From Comamonadaceae bacterium (GTDB taxonomy: Bacteria > Pseudomonadota > Gammaproteobacteria > Burkholderiales > Burkholderiaceae_C): a DNA stretch of 53,731 nucleotides. Under the pieces are notes generated by a model, which made no database searches, was not told where the DNA came from, and saw only the letters and a list, made by a program, of their open reading frames with translations. The DNA lies in assembly GCA_947378785.1 (NCBI GenBank), contig CANCLK010000013.1:1-53731 (forward strand), in the 5' to 3' direction. The translations under genes were made by a program, and so were the position numbers. Below, piece by piece: positions 26,431 to 33,934 of the stretch (the first letter of the stretch is position 1; each line of letters starts with the position of its first letter).

Positions 26431-27030
26431 TCAAGACTTGACCGAAGGCAGCTCCAGCCCACCAACAGGAACCGGATGGCGGATGGTGTTGAGAATAAGA
26501 GACACAAACCCGAAGTAGCCCGCCGTGCACAAAACGTCCAGCACGCTGGCTTCACCAAAGCGAGCAAGTGCGTCTGCATAGGTCGCATCGCTCACATCCT
26601 TGTCGTTTAGCAACTCATGGCAAAAGCGGTAAAGCAACGCTTCGTCGGGTGTGGCAGAGGCCGGCTCACGGCCTTCGCCTATCGCATCGATGGTGTCTTG
26701 CCGGATACCCAATTCGGCAGCGATTTTGCTGTGCGCATGCCATTCATAGCGGGCAGACCAGAAGCGCGCGACCATCATGATGACGAATTCGCGCAACGGC
26801 GGCGGCAGTGAATTTTCAAACCGGATGCTGTCGCCCAGCGCGCGCACACGCTCAGCAAGTCTCGGGTTGCGTAGCAAGGCGTTGAAGGGTCCCCGAACGC
26901 CTCCGCGTGGCCCATCGGTCAGGCTTTTGACAACAGCATGCTGCTCCGGTGTCATCGCCTCCGCGGCAATGGGTGCAAAACGGGCAGGCGACTGTGGCGC
27001 AGTCATGTGGTCTGTTGAAGTAGATTGCAT
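26431..27030 (-). CDS. Carboxymuconolactone decarboxylase family protein
   Basis: A 199-residue all-helical protein of the CMD/AhpD superfamily. The conserved core is LPPPLREFVIMMVARFWSARYEWHAHSKIAAELG. It has the EWxxH-type active site of 4-carboxymuconolactone decarboxylase-like proteins and no CxxC, so it is not a peroxiredoxin-partner (AhpD) type. Such proteins are common in ring-cleavage and related acid pathways. Its ATG follows the TAA of the Bug gene with no gap, so expression is coupled. The role within this cluster is unknown; a lactone decarboxylation or isomerisation is plausible. Confidence 0.87.
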   Translation of the reverse strand: MQSTSTDHMTAPQSPARFAPIAAEAMTPEQHAVVKSLTDGPRGGVRGPFNALLRNPRLAERVRALGDSIRFENSLPPPLREFVIMMVARFWSARYEWHAHSKIAAELGIRQDTIDAIGEGREPASATPDEALLYRFCHELLNDKDVSDATYADALARFGEASVLDVLCTAGYFGFVSLILNTIRHPVPVGGLELPSVKS

Positions 27031-28041
27031 TTATTCGGCCTTGATATTGAATTTTCGAAGAATCTCACCGTAGCGTTGAACGTCCTCTTGCACTTGCTGT
27101 GCGAACTGATCGGGCGGACTTCCGTCCGGCACATAGCCGACGACAGCACCGGCCAGTGTTTGTCTTACGGCCGTTTGCTGCAAGGCCTTGTTGACCTCGG
27201 CGTGCAGACGCTCGACCACCGGCCGCGGCGTGCCGGCTGGCGCAAAAAGTCCCATCCAAGTTCCGGCAAAAACAAAGTTTTTAACCCCCGCTTCGGCCAT
27301 CGTCGGGACGTCGGGCAGTTCCGCTAAGCGAGTAGCCCCAGTGAATGCAAGCGCCCTGAGCTTGCCGCTGCGAATAAAAGGCATGACGATGGCTGGCGGC
27401 ATGATCGCGACCTGCACTTCACCGCCGACCACCGCGTTCAGAGAAGGTGCACTGCCCTTGTACGGCACGTGCAGAAAACGCGTTCCAGCGCGCTGATTGA
27501 ACAATTCGCTCGCGATATGAATGGTGTTGCCAATCCCTGGCGAGCTGAAGGCAACCTGCTGACCTTTCTTGTCCAGGGCGATCAGCTCTTGCACTGTTTT
27601 AGCCGGCACGGCGGGGTTGACGATCATCACAAAGCCGGCACCCTGCATCAATGCAGTGACGGGTGTGAAGTCCTTGATGACGTCGTACTTCAAGTCCTTG
27701 TACATGCTGGCGTTCAGCGCGAAAGACGCGGTCACGGCCAGTAGCGTGTAGCCGTCGGGAGGCGCCTTAGACACGTACTCTGTGCCGATCACGCCGTTGG
27801 CTCCGCCGCGGTTGTCAATGATGATGGGCTGACCGAGTTGGCGCGACAAAGCCAAACTAAGGGGCCTGACAGCCACGTCCAGCGTGCCACCGGCCGGAAA
27901 CGGGATCACCATCCTGATGGGTTGCGAAGGGTACGCTGCCGGCTGGGCCTGCGCGGCCGATGGCGCGATAACCAACCCCATGACCAAGGCACCAGCACCC
28001 AGCACCATGCACCGCCGCAAGCCCTTGTCGGCGTGCATCAA
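27031..28041 (-). CDS. Bug-family (TctC) periplasmic solute-binding protein
   Basis: A 336-residue receptor with a signal peptide ending near AQA (about 31-33). The mature start YPSQPIRMVIPFPAGGTLDVAVRPLSLALSRQLGQP has a standard PFPAGGTLD carboxylate loop, followed by FSSPGIGNTIHIASELF and HVPYKGSAPSLNAVVGG. Its start overlaps the cupin stop (ATGA) and its stop abuts the CMD start, so it is locked into the middle of the operon. This makes it the best candidate for the receptor of the substrate degraded by this cluster. Confidence 0.92.
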   Translation of the reverse strand: MMHADKGLRRCMVLGAGALVMGLVIAPSAAQAQPAAYPSQPIRMVIPFPAGGTLDVAVRPLSLALSRQLGQPIIIDNRGGANGVIGTEYVSKAPPDGYTLLAVTASFALNASMYKDLKYDVIKDFTPVTALMQGAGFVMIVNPAVPAKTVQELIALDKKGQQVAFSSPGIGNTIHIASELFNQRAGTRFLHVPYKGSAPSLNAVVGGEVQVAIMPPAIVMPFIRSGKLRALAFTGATRLAELPDVPTMAEAGVKNFVFAGTWMGLFAPAGTPRPVVERLHAEVNKALQQTAVRQTLAGAVVGYVPDGSPPDQFAQQVQEDVQRYGEILRKFNIKAE

Positions 28042-28637
28042 GAGATGACCTTTTCGCCCACGCCGATACCGAACTTCCAGCCCAAGCTTTTCATTTTTTC
28101 GAGCATGCCTTCACCATAACGCTCAGCGATGGCGGCGGCAGTTTCTGGCACGCGATCCACGTCGTCGAACTCTTCGCGCTGACCTTGGATGATGACCATC
28201 AAATTGGCCTCCACATCAGAGCGGTTGATGAAACGCCGCGTCACCTTGGGCGGCATGGCGATCAGGTCCATCGGCTCCAGCATGATGGATTCTTCGCCCT
28301 TGTCGCCCCACTGAATTTCCCAGCGACCAGTCAAGGCCATGAACGTCTCATGGGTGTTGTAGTGAACATGCAGGCCCGGGCCCTGCCCCGGCGGGCAGGT
28401 GGCGATGCCCAGCCGGAAGACACCCGCATCGCCGCCCTCAACCGCTGGCGCGGGCGAGAGCTGGCCAGGCAAAGGACCGGGCGACATCATATTGCGCGTG
28501 GTCTTGGCCATGATCATCTCCAGCACTTCGGGCGGAATGCCTTTGTCTTCCAGATGCTTTTTCTTGACCGGCACAACTTCGTTAAAACGCGCAATGCGCT
28601 TTTTCATTTCTTCTTGGGTGGGGGTCCAACGGTCCAT
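28038..28637 (-). CDS. Cupin domain protein
   Basis: A 199-residue protein with a helical N-terminus (1-60) and a single cupin barrel. Metal-binding residues appear in GLHVHYNTHETFMALTGRWE (motif 1: HxH and E) and in the later AMPPKVTRRFIN segment (motif 2), where the usual His is replaced by the RRFIN context. Cupins of this type can be dioxygenases, decarboxylases or isomerases in acid catabolism. AGGAGC lies eight bases upstream of the ATG, and its stop overlaps the Bug start by four bases. It comes 34 bases after the HSL-type hydrolase gene. Confidence 0.85.
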   Translation of the reverse strand: MDRWTPTQEEMKKRIARFNEVVPVKKKHLEDKGIPPEVLEMIMAKTTRNMMSPGPLPGQLSPAPAVEGGDAGVFRLGIATCPPGQGPGLHVHYNTHETFMALTGRWEIQWGDKGEESIMLEPMDLIAMPPKVTRRFINRSDVEANLMVIIQGQREEFDDVDRVPETAAAIAERYGEGMLEKMKSLGWKFGIGVGEKVIS

Positions 28638-28671
28638 GTGAATGCTCCTAAGTTACGAGATAAAAATCGAC

Positions 28672-29583
28672 TCAGGCCACTAGGCGTGAACCGAAGAACT
28701 GGCGTGCAGCGGCACTGGCTTGTTCAAGCGCTTGCAGTGCCGGCGCCAGCAGGCCCGTCCACATGACAAAACCATGAGGCAAGCCGGGATAGGTCACCAG
28801 TTGAGGCGTCTGCCCAGAATCACGCACAAGGCGCTCCAGCGCCAGCGTGTCGGCCATCAGCGGATCGTCTTCACCTGCGCCCAGCCACATCGGTGGGAGG
28901 CCAGACAAGTCACCCAACAAGGGCACCGCCGAACCATCGGTAGAGGCACCCTCGTGCCCCAAGTACTGCTGCCACACCCATTGCGAATAGGCACGGGCAG
29001 TCGGTTTGGGGCCACCCGCATTGGTATAAAAAAGCACCAGGCCAGCGGGTGCCGGCCGCGCTTGGTCACGCAAGGCCATGGCCGCTGATAGACACAGCGT
29101 GGCGCCAGCTGACTCGCCAAACAAGACCGGCGGCGCAAGCTGCAAGCCATGGCTGGCGCCCTCCGTTCGCAGCCAGTCAATGGCCGTGAGCAATTCGTCG
29201 CGCTGAACTGGAAAGTGATGTTCTGGTGTACGCCGGTAGTCAATACCGCAGACCACGCAGCCGGTGAGCAGCGCTAGGCTGCGCATGGTGCGCGCGTGTG
29301 AGTCCAGTGAGCCAGCCCACCAACCGCCGCCCCTCACAAACACAATCACAGGCAGCGCAGCGCTCGTTTTGACAGGGTAATGAAGACGCAGGGGGATATC
29401 ACCATGCGGGCCAGAGATCATCAGGTCTTTGACTTCAGCCAAGGCCGGCAAGTCCCGGTTGAATTCGGCGAAGTAGCGATCTTGCTGCTGACGCGCCTGC
29501 TCGACAGGCAGGGTCAGCGGATCTGCGGGTGCGGCTCCGCATGCTGCGAATGCCTTCGCAGCCTGGGCATAGGTAGGGTGCAT
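28672..29583 (-). CDS. Alpha/beta-hydrolase of the hormone-sensitive lipase family
   Basis: A 303-residue esterase/lipase-like hydrolase. The nucleophile sits in FGESAGATLCL (about residue 165), the catalytic Asp probably in GAGEDDPLMADT, and the His in PGLPHGFVMW. The HSL-type oxyanion loop HGGGW is changed to RGGGW here, replacing the first His by Arg, which is unusual. It is the first gene on the minus strand of the catabolic block, divergent from the LysR gene with an 82-base spacer. It probably hydrolyses an ester or lactone at the start of the pathway. Confidence 0.87.
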   Translation of the reverse strand: MHPTYAQAAKAFAACGAAPADPLTLPVEQARQQQDRYFAEFNRDLPALAEVKDLMISGPHGDIPLRLHYPVKTSAALPVIVFVRGGGWWAGSLDSHARTMRSLALLTGCVVCGIDYRRTPEHHFPVQRDELLTAIDWLRTEGASHGLQLAPPVLFGESAGATLCLSAAMALRDQARPAPAGLVLFYTNAGGPKPTARAYSQWVWQQYLGHEGASTDGSAVPLLGDLSGLPPMWLGAGEDDPLMADTLALERLVRDSGQTPQLVTYPGLPHGFVMWTGLLAPALQALEQASAAARQFFGSRLVA

Positions 29584-29627
29584 GCTGTCTCCGTTTTTTT
29601 TCTGATTCTAAGTTTGGTCGTGCTAGC

Positions 29628-29663
29628 CGTCTATGAATTTAGACGAATATCTATAATTCGTCT
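29628..29663. promoter_or_regulatory. Two overlapping inverted repeats, candidate LysR operator
   Basis: CGTCTA-N6-TAGACG (29628-29645) and AGACGAAT-N7-ATTCGTCT (29641-29663) share a central GACG half-site, giving three phased half-sites. They lie between the divergent HSL-hydrolase and lysR genes and end two bases before the lysR ATG. That position fits autoregulation plus activation of the divergent catabolic operon, as is common for LysR-type regulators. Confidence 0.55.
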
Positions 29664-29665
29664 TT

Positions 29666-30583
29666 ATGGATAACATCGATGTGCGCCTGCTGCGGATCTT
29701 CCTGGTCCTGATGGCTGAAAAAAACGTCTCCAATGCTGCCGTGCAGCTAGGCATCAGCCAGCCTGCGGCGAGCCACGCACTGGCCCGGCTCCGCGATCTA
29801 TTTCAAGACCCGCTCCTGCTGCGCGCACGCGGGGGCATGGTGGCCAGTGACAGGGCCGCGAACTTCGAGGCCGGGGTCCGCACAATGCTCCAAGGCTACG
29901 ACGATCTCATTTACAAGGCCAAACCATTTGACCCGGCCACCTCCGTGCACACCTTTGTCTTGAGCGCGCCAGAGTATGCCGAGAGCTTGCTGCTACCGGC
30001 CATGGCGCGCAGCCTGCGCGACCAGGCACCCCACGTGCGCGTAGAAGTGCGTGCACCCGACCGCGACAGAGCGCAAGACCTGCTGGAAAGCGGCAAGATT
30101 GACATGCGCATAGCGTGGCTGCCGAAAGCGCCGCCATCGCTACGCTCCATGCACCTGTTCCAAGACCGCATCGTCTGCATCGCCGATCAGGCGCATCCGA
30201 CGATTCGCGGCAGTCTGAGCCTAGAGGATTACCTGAACGCCACGCACGTTCGGCCCTTGGGCACCGGCCGCACCACAACGGGCCGGGTCATCGACGATGC
30301 CGTCGAGCGGCTCGGACGAAAACTGAATCTCGCCTTCCTTGTGCAGAACTTTCTGACGATTCCTTTCATGATGCCGGGCACTGACATCATTGCCACCGTG
30401 CCGCTGAGACTCGCACAAATCCTGCGGCAACAGCATCCGCTGCAAATTTTGGAACCGCCGATGCGCTTACCCAAAGTGTCGTACGCAGCTTATTGGCACG
30501 AACGAAGCCAGAAAGACCCGGCGCACCGCTGGCTGCGCAGCGTGGTGTTGGAGGCCGCACGCCAGTTAGACGCTGTGGCTTGA
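29666..30583 (+). CDS. LysR family transcriptional regulator
   Basis: A 305-residue LysR-type regulator. The helix-turn-helix (residues 5-65) includes RIFLVLMAEKNVSNAAVQLGISQPAASHALARLRDLFQDPLLLRARGGM, which places it nearer the NodD/DntR/LeuO-like group than the CysB group. The effector domain follows. It sits between the minus-strand catabolic operon and the plus-strand amidohydrolase-aldolase pair and probably governs both. The inverted repeats that overlap its start are the likely operator. Confidence 0.92.
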   Translation: MDNIDVRLLRIFLVLMAEKNVSNAAVQLGISQPAASHALARLRDLFQDPLLLRARGGMVASDRAANFEAGVRTMLQGYDDLIYKAKPFDPATSVHTFVLSAPEYAESLLLPAMARSLRDQAPHVRVEVRAPDRDRAQDLLESGKIDMRIAWLPKAPPSLRSMHLFQDRIVCIADQAHPTIRGSLSLEDYLNATHVRPLGTGRTTTGRVIDDAVERLGRKLNLAFLVQNFLTIPFMMPGTDIIATVPLRLAQILRQQHPLQILEPPMRLPKVSYAAYWHERSQKDPAHRWLRSVVLEAARQLDAVA

Positions 30584-30631
30584 GTATTGATTGCCATCAG
30601 TAGATTGACTTTCTGCGGAACGATACGGCCA

Positions 30632-30661
30632 TTGACAATCTCCAAAAACTTAAGCTATAAG
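30632..30661 (+). promoter_or_regulatory. Sigma70-type promoter for the amidohydrolase-aldolase pair
   Basis: TTGACA (30632-30637), an 18-base spacer and TATAAG (30656-30661). It lies 45 bases before the preferred ATG at 30706 and about 50 bases after the lysR stop, so the amidohydrolase and aldolase genes probably have their own promoter. Confidence 0.5.
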
Positions 30662-30705
30662 AAATTTTGTGAATAAAAAAAGTGGATCACCCCCGTACCC
30701 AATCA

Positions 30706-31593
30706 ATGAGCAACAACACCCCTACCCCACCCAGCTGCGCTGCACACGACACGCACCCCAAAAAACCAAACATCCTCGTACCCGCCCACGCGTGCGACGT
30801 TCATGCCCATGTGTGTGGGCCACAAGAGCAATATCCGCTGATTGCCAATCGCTTGTACACACCGCCGATTGCCTCGTTGAAAGACTATCGACACATGCTT
30901 GACACGCTAGGCATTGAACGTGCGGTGCTGGTGCAGCCCAGCATTTACGGCACCGACAACCGTGCCATGCTGGACGCTCTGAAGCAAGACACGCAGCGAT
31001 TGCGCGGAGTGGCGGTGGTACCGTTTGATCTGTCCATGGCAGAACTCGAAAGCCTGCACAGCCAAGGCGTGCGAGGGGTGCGCTGCAACATCGTCGACCT
31101 GAAGGAAGACAAGGGCGTGCTGCCCATGGCCGGCCTGAAAGCCTTGTCGAAAAAAATTAAACCCTTGGGTTGGCACATTGAGTTCTTGATGCATGTCAAC
31201 GAGTTCCCTGACCTCGACGTGCAACTGGCAGAATTATCTGTCCCGCTCGTGTTTGGTCACCTGGGTTATGTGCCCACCATGACCGCCAAGGCACCCGGTT
31301 TTGAAGGCTTGTTGCGCTTGGCAAAAGACGGGCAAGCGTGGATCAAACTCACCGCACCTTACCGACTGACCGGCGAAGAGTTCCCCTACCCAAGCACCTT
31401 GACCACGGCAGAACGCCTGATGGCCGAGGTACCGCAACGCTTGCTATGGGGCAGTGATTGGCCCCATGTTTTCATCCGCAGCGGCATGCCCAATGACGGA
31501 GACTTGTTCAACCTGTTTGCCCAGTGGGTCAACAACCCTCAGCTGCTGCAAGACATTTTGGTCACGCACCCTGCTGCCCTGTACGACTTTTAA
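30706..31593 (+). CDS. Amidohydrolase family protein, 2-pyrone-4,6-dicarboxylate hydrolase-like
   Basis: A metal-dependent-hydrolase-fold (amidohydrolase 2) protein of about 295 residues. It has the HAHVCGP start of the barrel, VFGHLGY and the closing WGSDWPH motif. The family includes 2-pyrone-4,6-dicarboxylate lactonase LigI, which opens a lactone in protocatechuate 4,5-cleavage, and related lactonases. Exact substrate not determinable. ATG at 30706 is chosen; a GTG at 30682 would add eight residues. It is followed after ten bases by an aldolase, a natural next step after lactone opening. Confidence 0.85.
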   Translation: MSNNTPTPPSCAAHDTHPKKPNILVPAHACDVHAHVCGPQEQYPLIANRLYTPPIASLKDYRHMLDTLGIERAVLVQPSIYGTDNRAMLDALKQDTQRLRGVAVVPFDLSMAELESLHSQGVRGVRCNIVDLKEDKGVLPMAGLKALSKKIKPLGWHIEFLMHVNEFPDLDVQLAELSVPLVFGHLGYVPTMTAKAPGFEGLLRLAKDGQAWIKLTAPYRLTGEEFPYPSTLTTAERLMAEVPQRLLWGSDWPHVFIRSGMPNDGDLFNLFAQWVNNPQLLQDILVTHPAALYDF

Positions 31594-31603
31594 GAAGCAC
31601 ACC

Positions 31604-32308
31604 ATGAACTTACTCAAACAACGCTTTCGAGACCAACAACCCGTCATCGCCGTGAACGTGGGGGGGCGTAATACTGACGTGATGGCCGCCTTGGCCAGTG
31701 CAGGCGCACATGCCGCCTTCATCGATTGCGAGCGCACCGGCATTGGTCTGGATGTTGCGACTGACTTGATCCGCGCCGCCAAAGTGGTGGGTCTGACGTC
31801 ACTGGTACGCAGCTGGTCTAAGGACCCCGCGGTGTTGGTTCAGTTCTTGGATAGACAGGTTGACGGCTTGGTGGTGCCCCACATCAACTGCGCACAAGAT
31901 GCGGTTGATGCAGTAGAACTGGTGCGCTATGCCTGCGGCGACAAAGCACCCGAAAAAATCGTCATCGTGCAGATTGAAACCCGCGAAGCCATTGAAAACT
32001 TGGACGACATCATGGCTGTACCCGGGGTGGACGCCTACCTGATTGGACCCAACGACTTGGCTTACAGCCTGATGGGCCAGCGCAGCGCCAGAACACCCGA
32101 GGTGTTGGCCGCAGTAGACGGCATTGCCAAGCGCCTCAAAGCAGCGGGGAAGCCTTTTGGCTTGCCAAGCAAGCTCGACGACTTGCCCGACTTTGTGGCA
32201 TCGGGTGCCAGCCTGCTGTATTACCCCATTGAATGGCTGCTCACCAGTGCATTGAAAGACCTGACAGCAAGGCTTGACGCACTGAAGCCGCCGATCAATC
32301 GAGCTTGA
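31604..32308 (+). CDS. HpcH/HpaI aldolase/citrate lyase family protein
   Basis: A 234-residue class II (metal-dependent) pyruvate-type aldolase of the HpcH/HpaI family. It carries the LVRSW strand (Arg contacting the pyruvate carboxylate), the metal-binding QIETREAIENLDDI (Glu) and GPNDLAYSLMG (Asp). Members cleave 4-hydroxy-2-oxo acids into pyruvate and an aldehyde or oxo acid. With the upstream lactonase-like gene it resembles the end of a meta-cleavage-type pathway. Its 3' end overlaps the convergent Bug gene by 14 bases. It is slightly shorter than the usual 250-265 residues. Confidence 0.88.
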   Translation: MNLLKQRFRDQQPVIAVNVGGRNTDVMAALASAGAHAAFIDCERTGIGLDVATDLIRAAKVVGLTSLVRSWSKDPAVLVQFLDRQVDGLVVPHINCAQDAVDAVELVRYACGDKAPEKIVIVQIETREAIENLDDIMAVPGVDAYLIGPNDLAYSLMGQRSARTPEVLAAVDGIAKRLKAAGKPFGLPSKLDDLPDFVASGASLLYYPIEWLLTSALKDLTARLDALKPPINRA

Positions 32309-33278
32309 TACCCTTGTCTTTGATCAAAGCCGCCCAGCGCTGCAAATCGTCTTTGATCAAGGCCGAAAACTGCTGAGGACTGCTGCCCACCGCCTCCACA
32401 CCCATGGTGGCAAAGCTCTTTTTCACCGCATCGTCTTGAAGCGCCTCGTTGGCGGCTTTGTTGAGCTTTTCGAGCACATCAGCGGGGGTGCCTTTCGGTG
32501 CCACCAAGCCTGTGAAATTGGTGATCACAAAGCCCTGCAATCCCGACTCTGCAAAAGTAGGCACATTGGCCAAAGACTTCCAACGTGCAGCAGATGAGAC
32601 TGCAAGCGCTGTCACTTTGCCTTGCTCTATGTAGTTGGATGATGAGCTGACTTGGTCAAACAAAATATCAACGCGTCCCGCCATGATGTCGAGCAAGGCC
32701 GGGCCGGCACCTTTGTAGGGAACATGTAAAAAACTGGTGCCGGTGACGCTTTGAAAAAACTCGCCGACCAAATGGTTTGAGGTGCCACTGCCCGCCGAAG
32801 CCATTGTCAAACCACCGGTTTTTTGCTTAGCCAAGCGTAGCAAGTCAGCCATGCTCTTGGCCCCCAAACCCGGGCGTGTGATCAACACAAATGGCACGGA
32901 CGCCAAATGACTGATAGGTGCCATACCCGTCAACGGATCGTACGGCCAGTCGGCATACAAATTGGGCGCCACACTGAGTGAGCTGTTCGAGCCCATCATC
33001 ACGGTGTAACCATCGGCCGCTGATCGCATGGCGGCATCTGCACCAATTTTTCCACCAGCACCGGTTTTATTTTCGACGAACACCGTTTGGTTCAAATTCT
33101 TGGTCATGGCCGCACTGATGACCCGTGCGGTGACATCCACATTTCCACCGGGGGCAAACGGCACCACGATACGAATCGGCTTATTAGGAAATGTTTGTGC
33201 CTGAACTCCCCACATGCAGAGAGAAGCCGAGCAGGCCAAAACGCTTTGAACAACACGTAAAAATAATTTCATAAACAT
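32295..33278 (-). CDS. Bug-family (TctC) periplasmic solute-binding protein
   Basis: A 327-residue receptor with a signal peptide ending at about VQA (25-27). The mature start FPNKPIRIVVPFAPGGNVDVTARVISAAMTKNL has a standard PFAPGG loop, followed by MASAGSGTSNHLVGEFF and HVPYKGAGPALLDIMAGR. It faces the aldolase gene, with overlapping 3' ends. It is the seventh receptor of the family in the window and closes the catabolic block. ATG at 33272 is an alternative start. Confidence 0.91.
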   Translation of the reverse strand: MFMKLFLRVVQSVLACSASLCMWGVQAQTFPNKPIRIVVPFAPGGNVDVTARVISAAMTKNLNQTVFVENKTGAGGKIGADAAMRSAADGYTVMMGSNSSLSVAPNLYADWPYDPLTGMAPISHLASVPFVLITRPGLGAKSMADLLRLAKQKTGGLTMASAGSGTSNHLVGEFFQSVTGTSFLHVPYKGAGPALLDIMAGRVDILFDQVSSSSNYIEQGKVTALAVSSAARWKSLANVPTFAESGLQGFVITNFTGLVAPKGTPADVLEKLNKAANEALQDDAVKKSFATMGVEAVGSSPQQFSALIKDDLQRWAALIKDKGIKLD

Positions 33279-33757
33279 CCCATTCAGTCAGGTTTGGTGA
33301 CGCATGACCGCATTGTCAATTCGGGCTCGTTGTTGGCCAACAGAGATGCGCCCGGATTCACGCGACAGGATCCTATCGTACTGGCATTACCCCAAGTCAC
33401 CAGATTCGTTGCCAGCCCTGCTCGACATCTAAAGATGCGACACGACCAAATGGAATCCAAAGCCGAAGTATTCCGAGCCATGTCGCCCATGATGCCAACT
33501 TTCGAAGTCAAACAAAGACTTGTCGGGGGCATCGGGTTCAATGAAGATATCCAGTCCAACCAAACGGGCAAGTCTGCTCAAGAGCATTTCAAATAGGCAA
33601 GAAAGTTGGAGCATGAGAGCCTTTGGGTGATGAATGCCCAGCTTCCGCTCTTCAACCAATGAAGCATTGAGCAATGTCAATGCATGAGCAGATAGATAAG
33701 GTCCCCGAGGTGTGAAATACAGGGGATGAACAACACCAACAAGAAACAAAAAACAAA
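33279..33757. other. Gene-free stretch between a Bug gene and tRNA-Ser
   Basis: About 480 bases with no supported gene. Short open frames exist on both strands (33294-33596 plus, 33429-33749 minus), but neither has a ribosome binding site, a recognisable domain or codon use like its neighbours. No inverted repeat or direct repeat of the tRNA end was found. It separates the accessory catabolic block from the core genes and may hold the promoter of the Bug gene and decayed sequence. Confidence 0.5.
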
Positions 33758-33790
33758 AAACCCTTGTAAATCAAAGACTTACAAGGGTTT
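33758..33790 (-). terminator. Rho-independent terminator of the tRNA-Ser transcript
   Basis: A perfect 12-base stem, AAACCCTTGTAA/TTACAAGGGTTT, with a nine-base loop. On the minus strand it is followed by a T-rich run (33741-33760 is A-rich on the plus strand). It begins eight bases after the mature tRNA end. Confidence 0.8.
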
Positions 33791-33798
33791 ATGTGCTT

Positions 33799-33891
33799 TG
33801 GCGGAATCGGAGAGATTCGAACTCTCGATAAGGCTCTACACCCTATACTCCCTTAGCAGGGGAGCACCTTCGGCCACTCGGTCACGATTCC
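33799..33891 (-). tRNA. tRNA-Ser (anticodon GCU)
   Basis: A 93-base class II tRNA with acceptor stem GGAATCG/CGATTCC, discriminator G and encoded CCA. The anticodon loop CTGCTAA gives GCU, reading AGC/AGU codons. The long variable arm and the T-arm GAGTTCGAATCTC confirm serine identity. It lies 39 bases after the lysC stop, has its own likely promoter overlapping the lysC end and a strong terminator downstream. Confidence 0.95.
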
Positions 33892-33905
33892 TGATAACAG
33901 CGCGA

Positions 33906-33934
33906 ATTATCTCACGACTTTGACGTTCTTTCAG
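33906..33934 (-). promoter_or_regulatory. Likely promoter of the tRNA-Ser gene
   Basis: On the minus strand, CTGAAA (33934-33929), a 17-base spacer and GATAAT (33911-33906), placed about 14 bases before the tRNA 5' end. The -35 element overlaps the lysC stop codon. Confidence 0.45.

Noticed and set aside
33429-33749. 106-codon minus-strand frame in the gene-free stretch near tRNA-Ser
   Set aside because: No start signal and no recognised domain. It could be a decayed gene, but nothing supports it positively.
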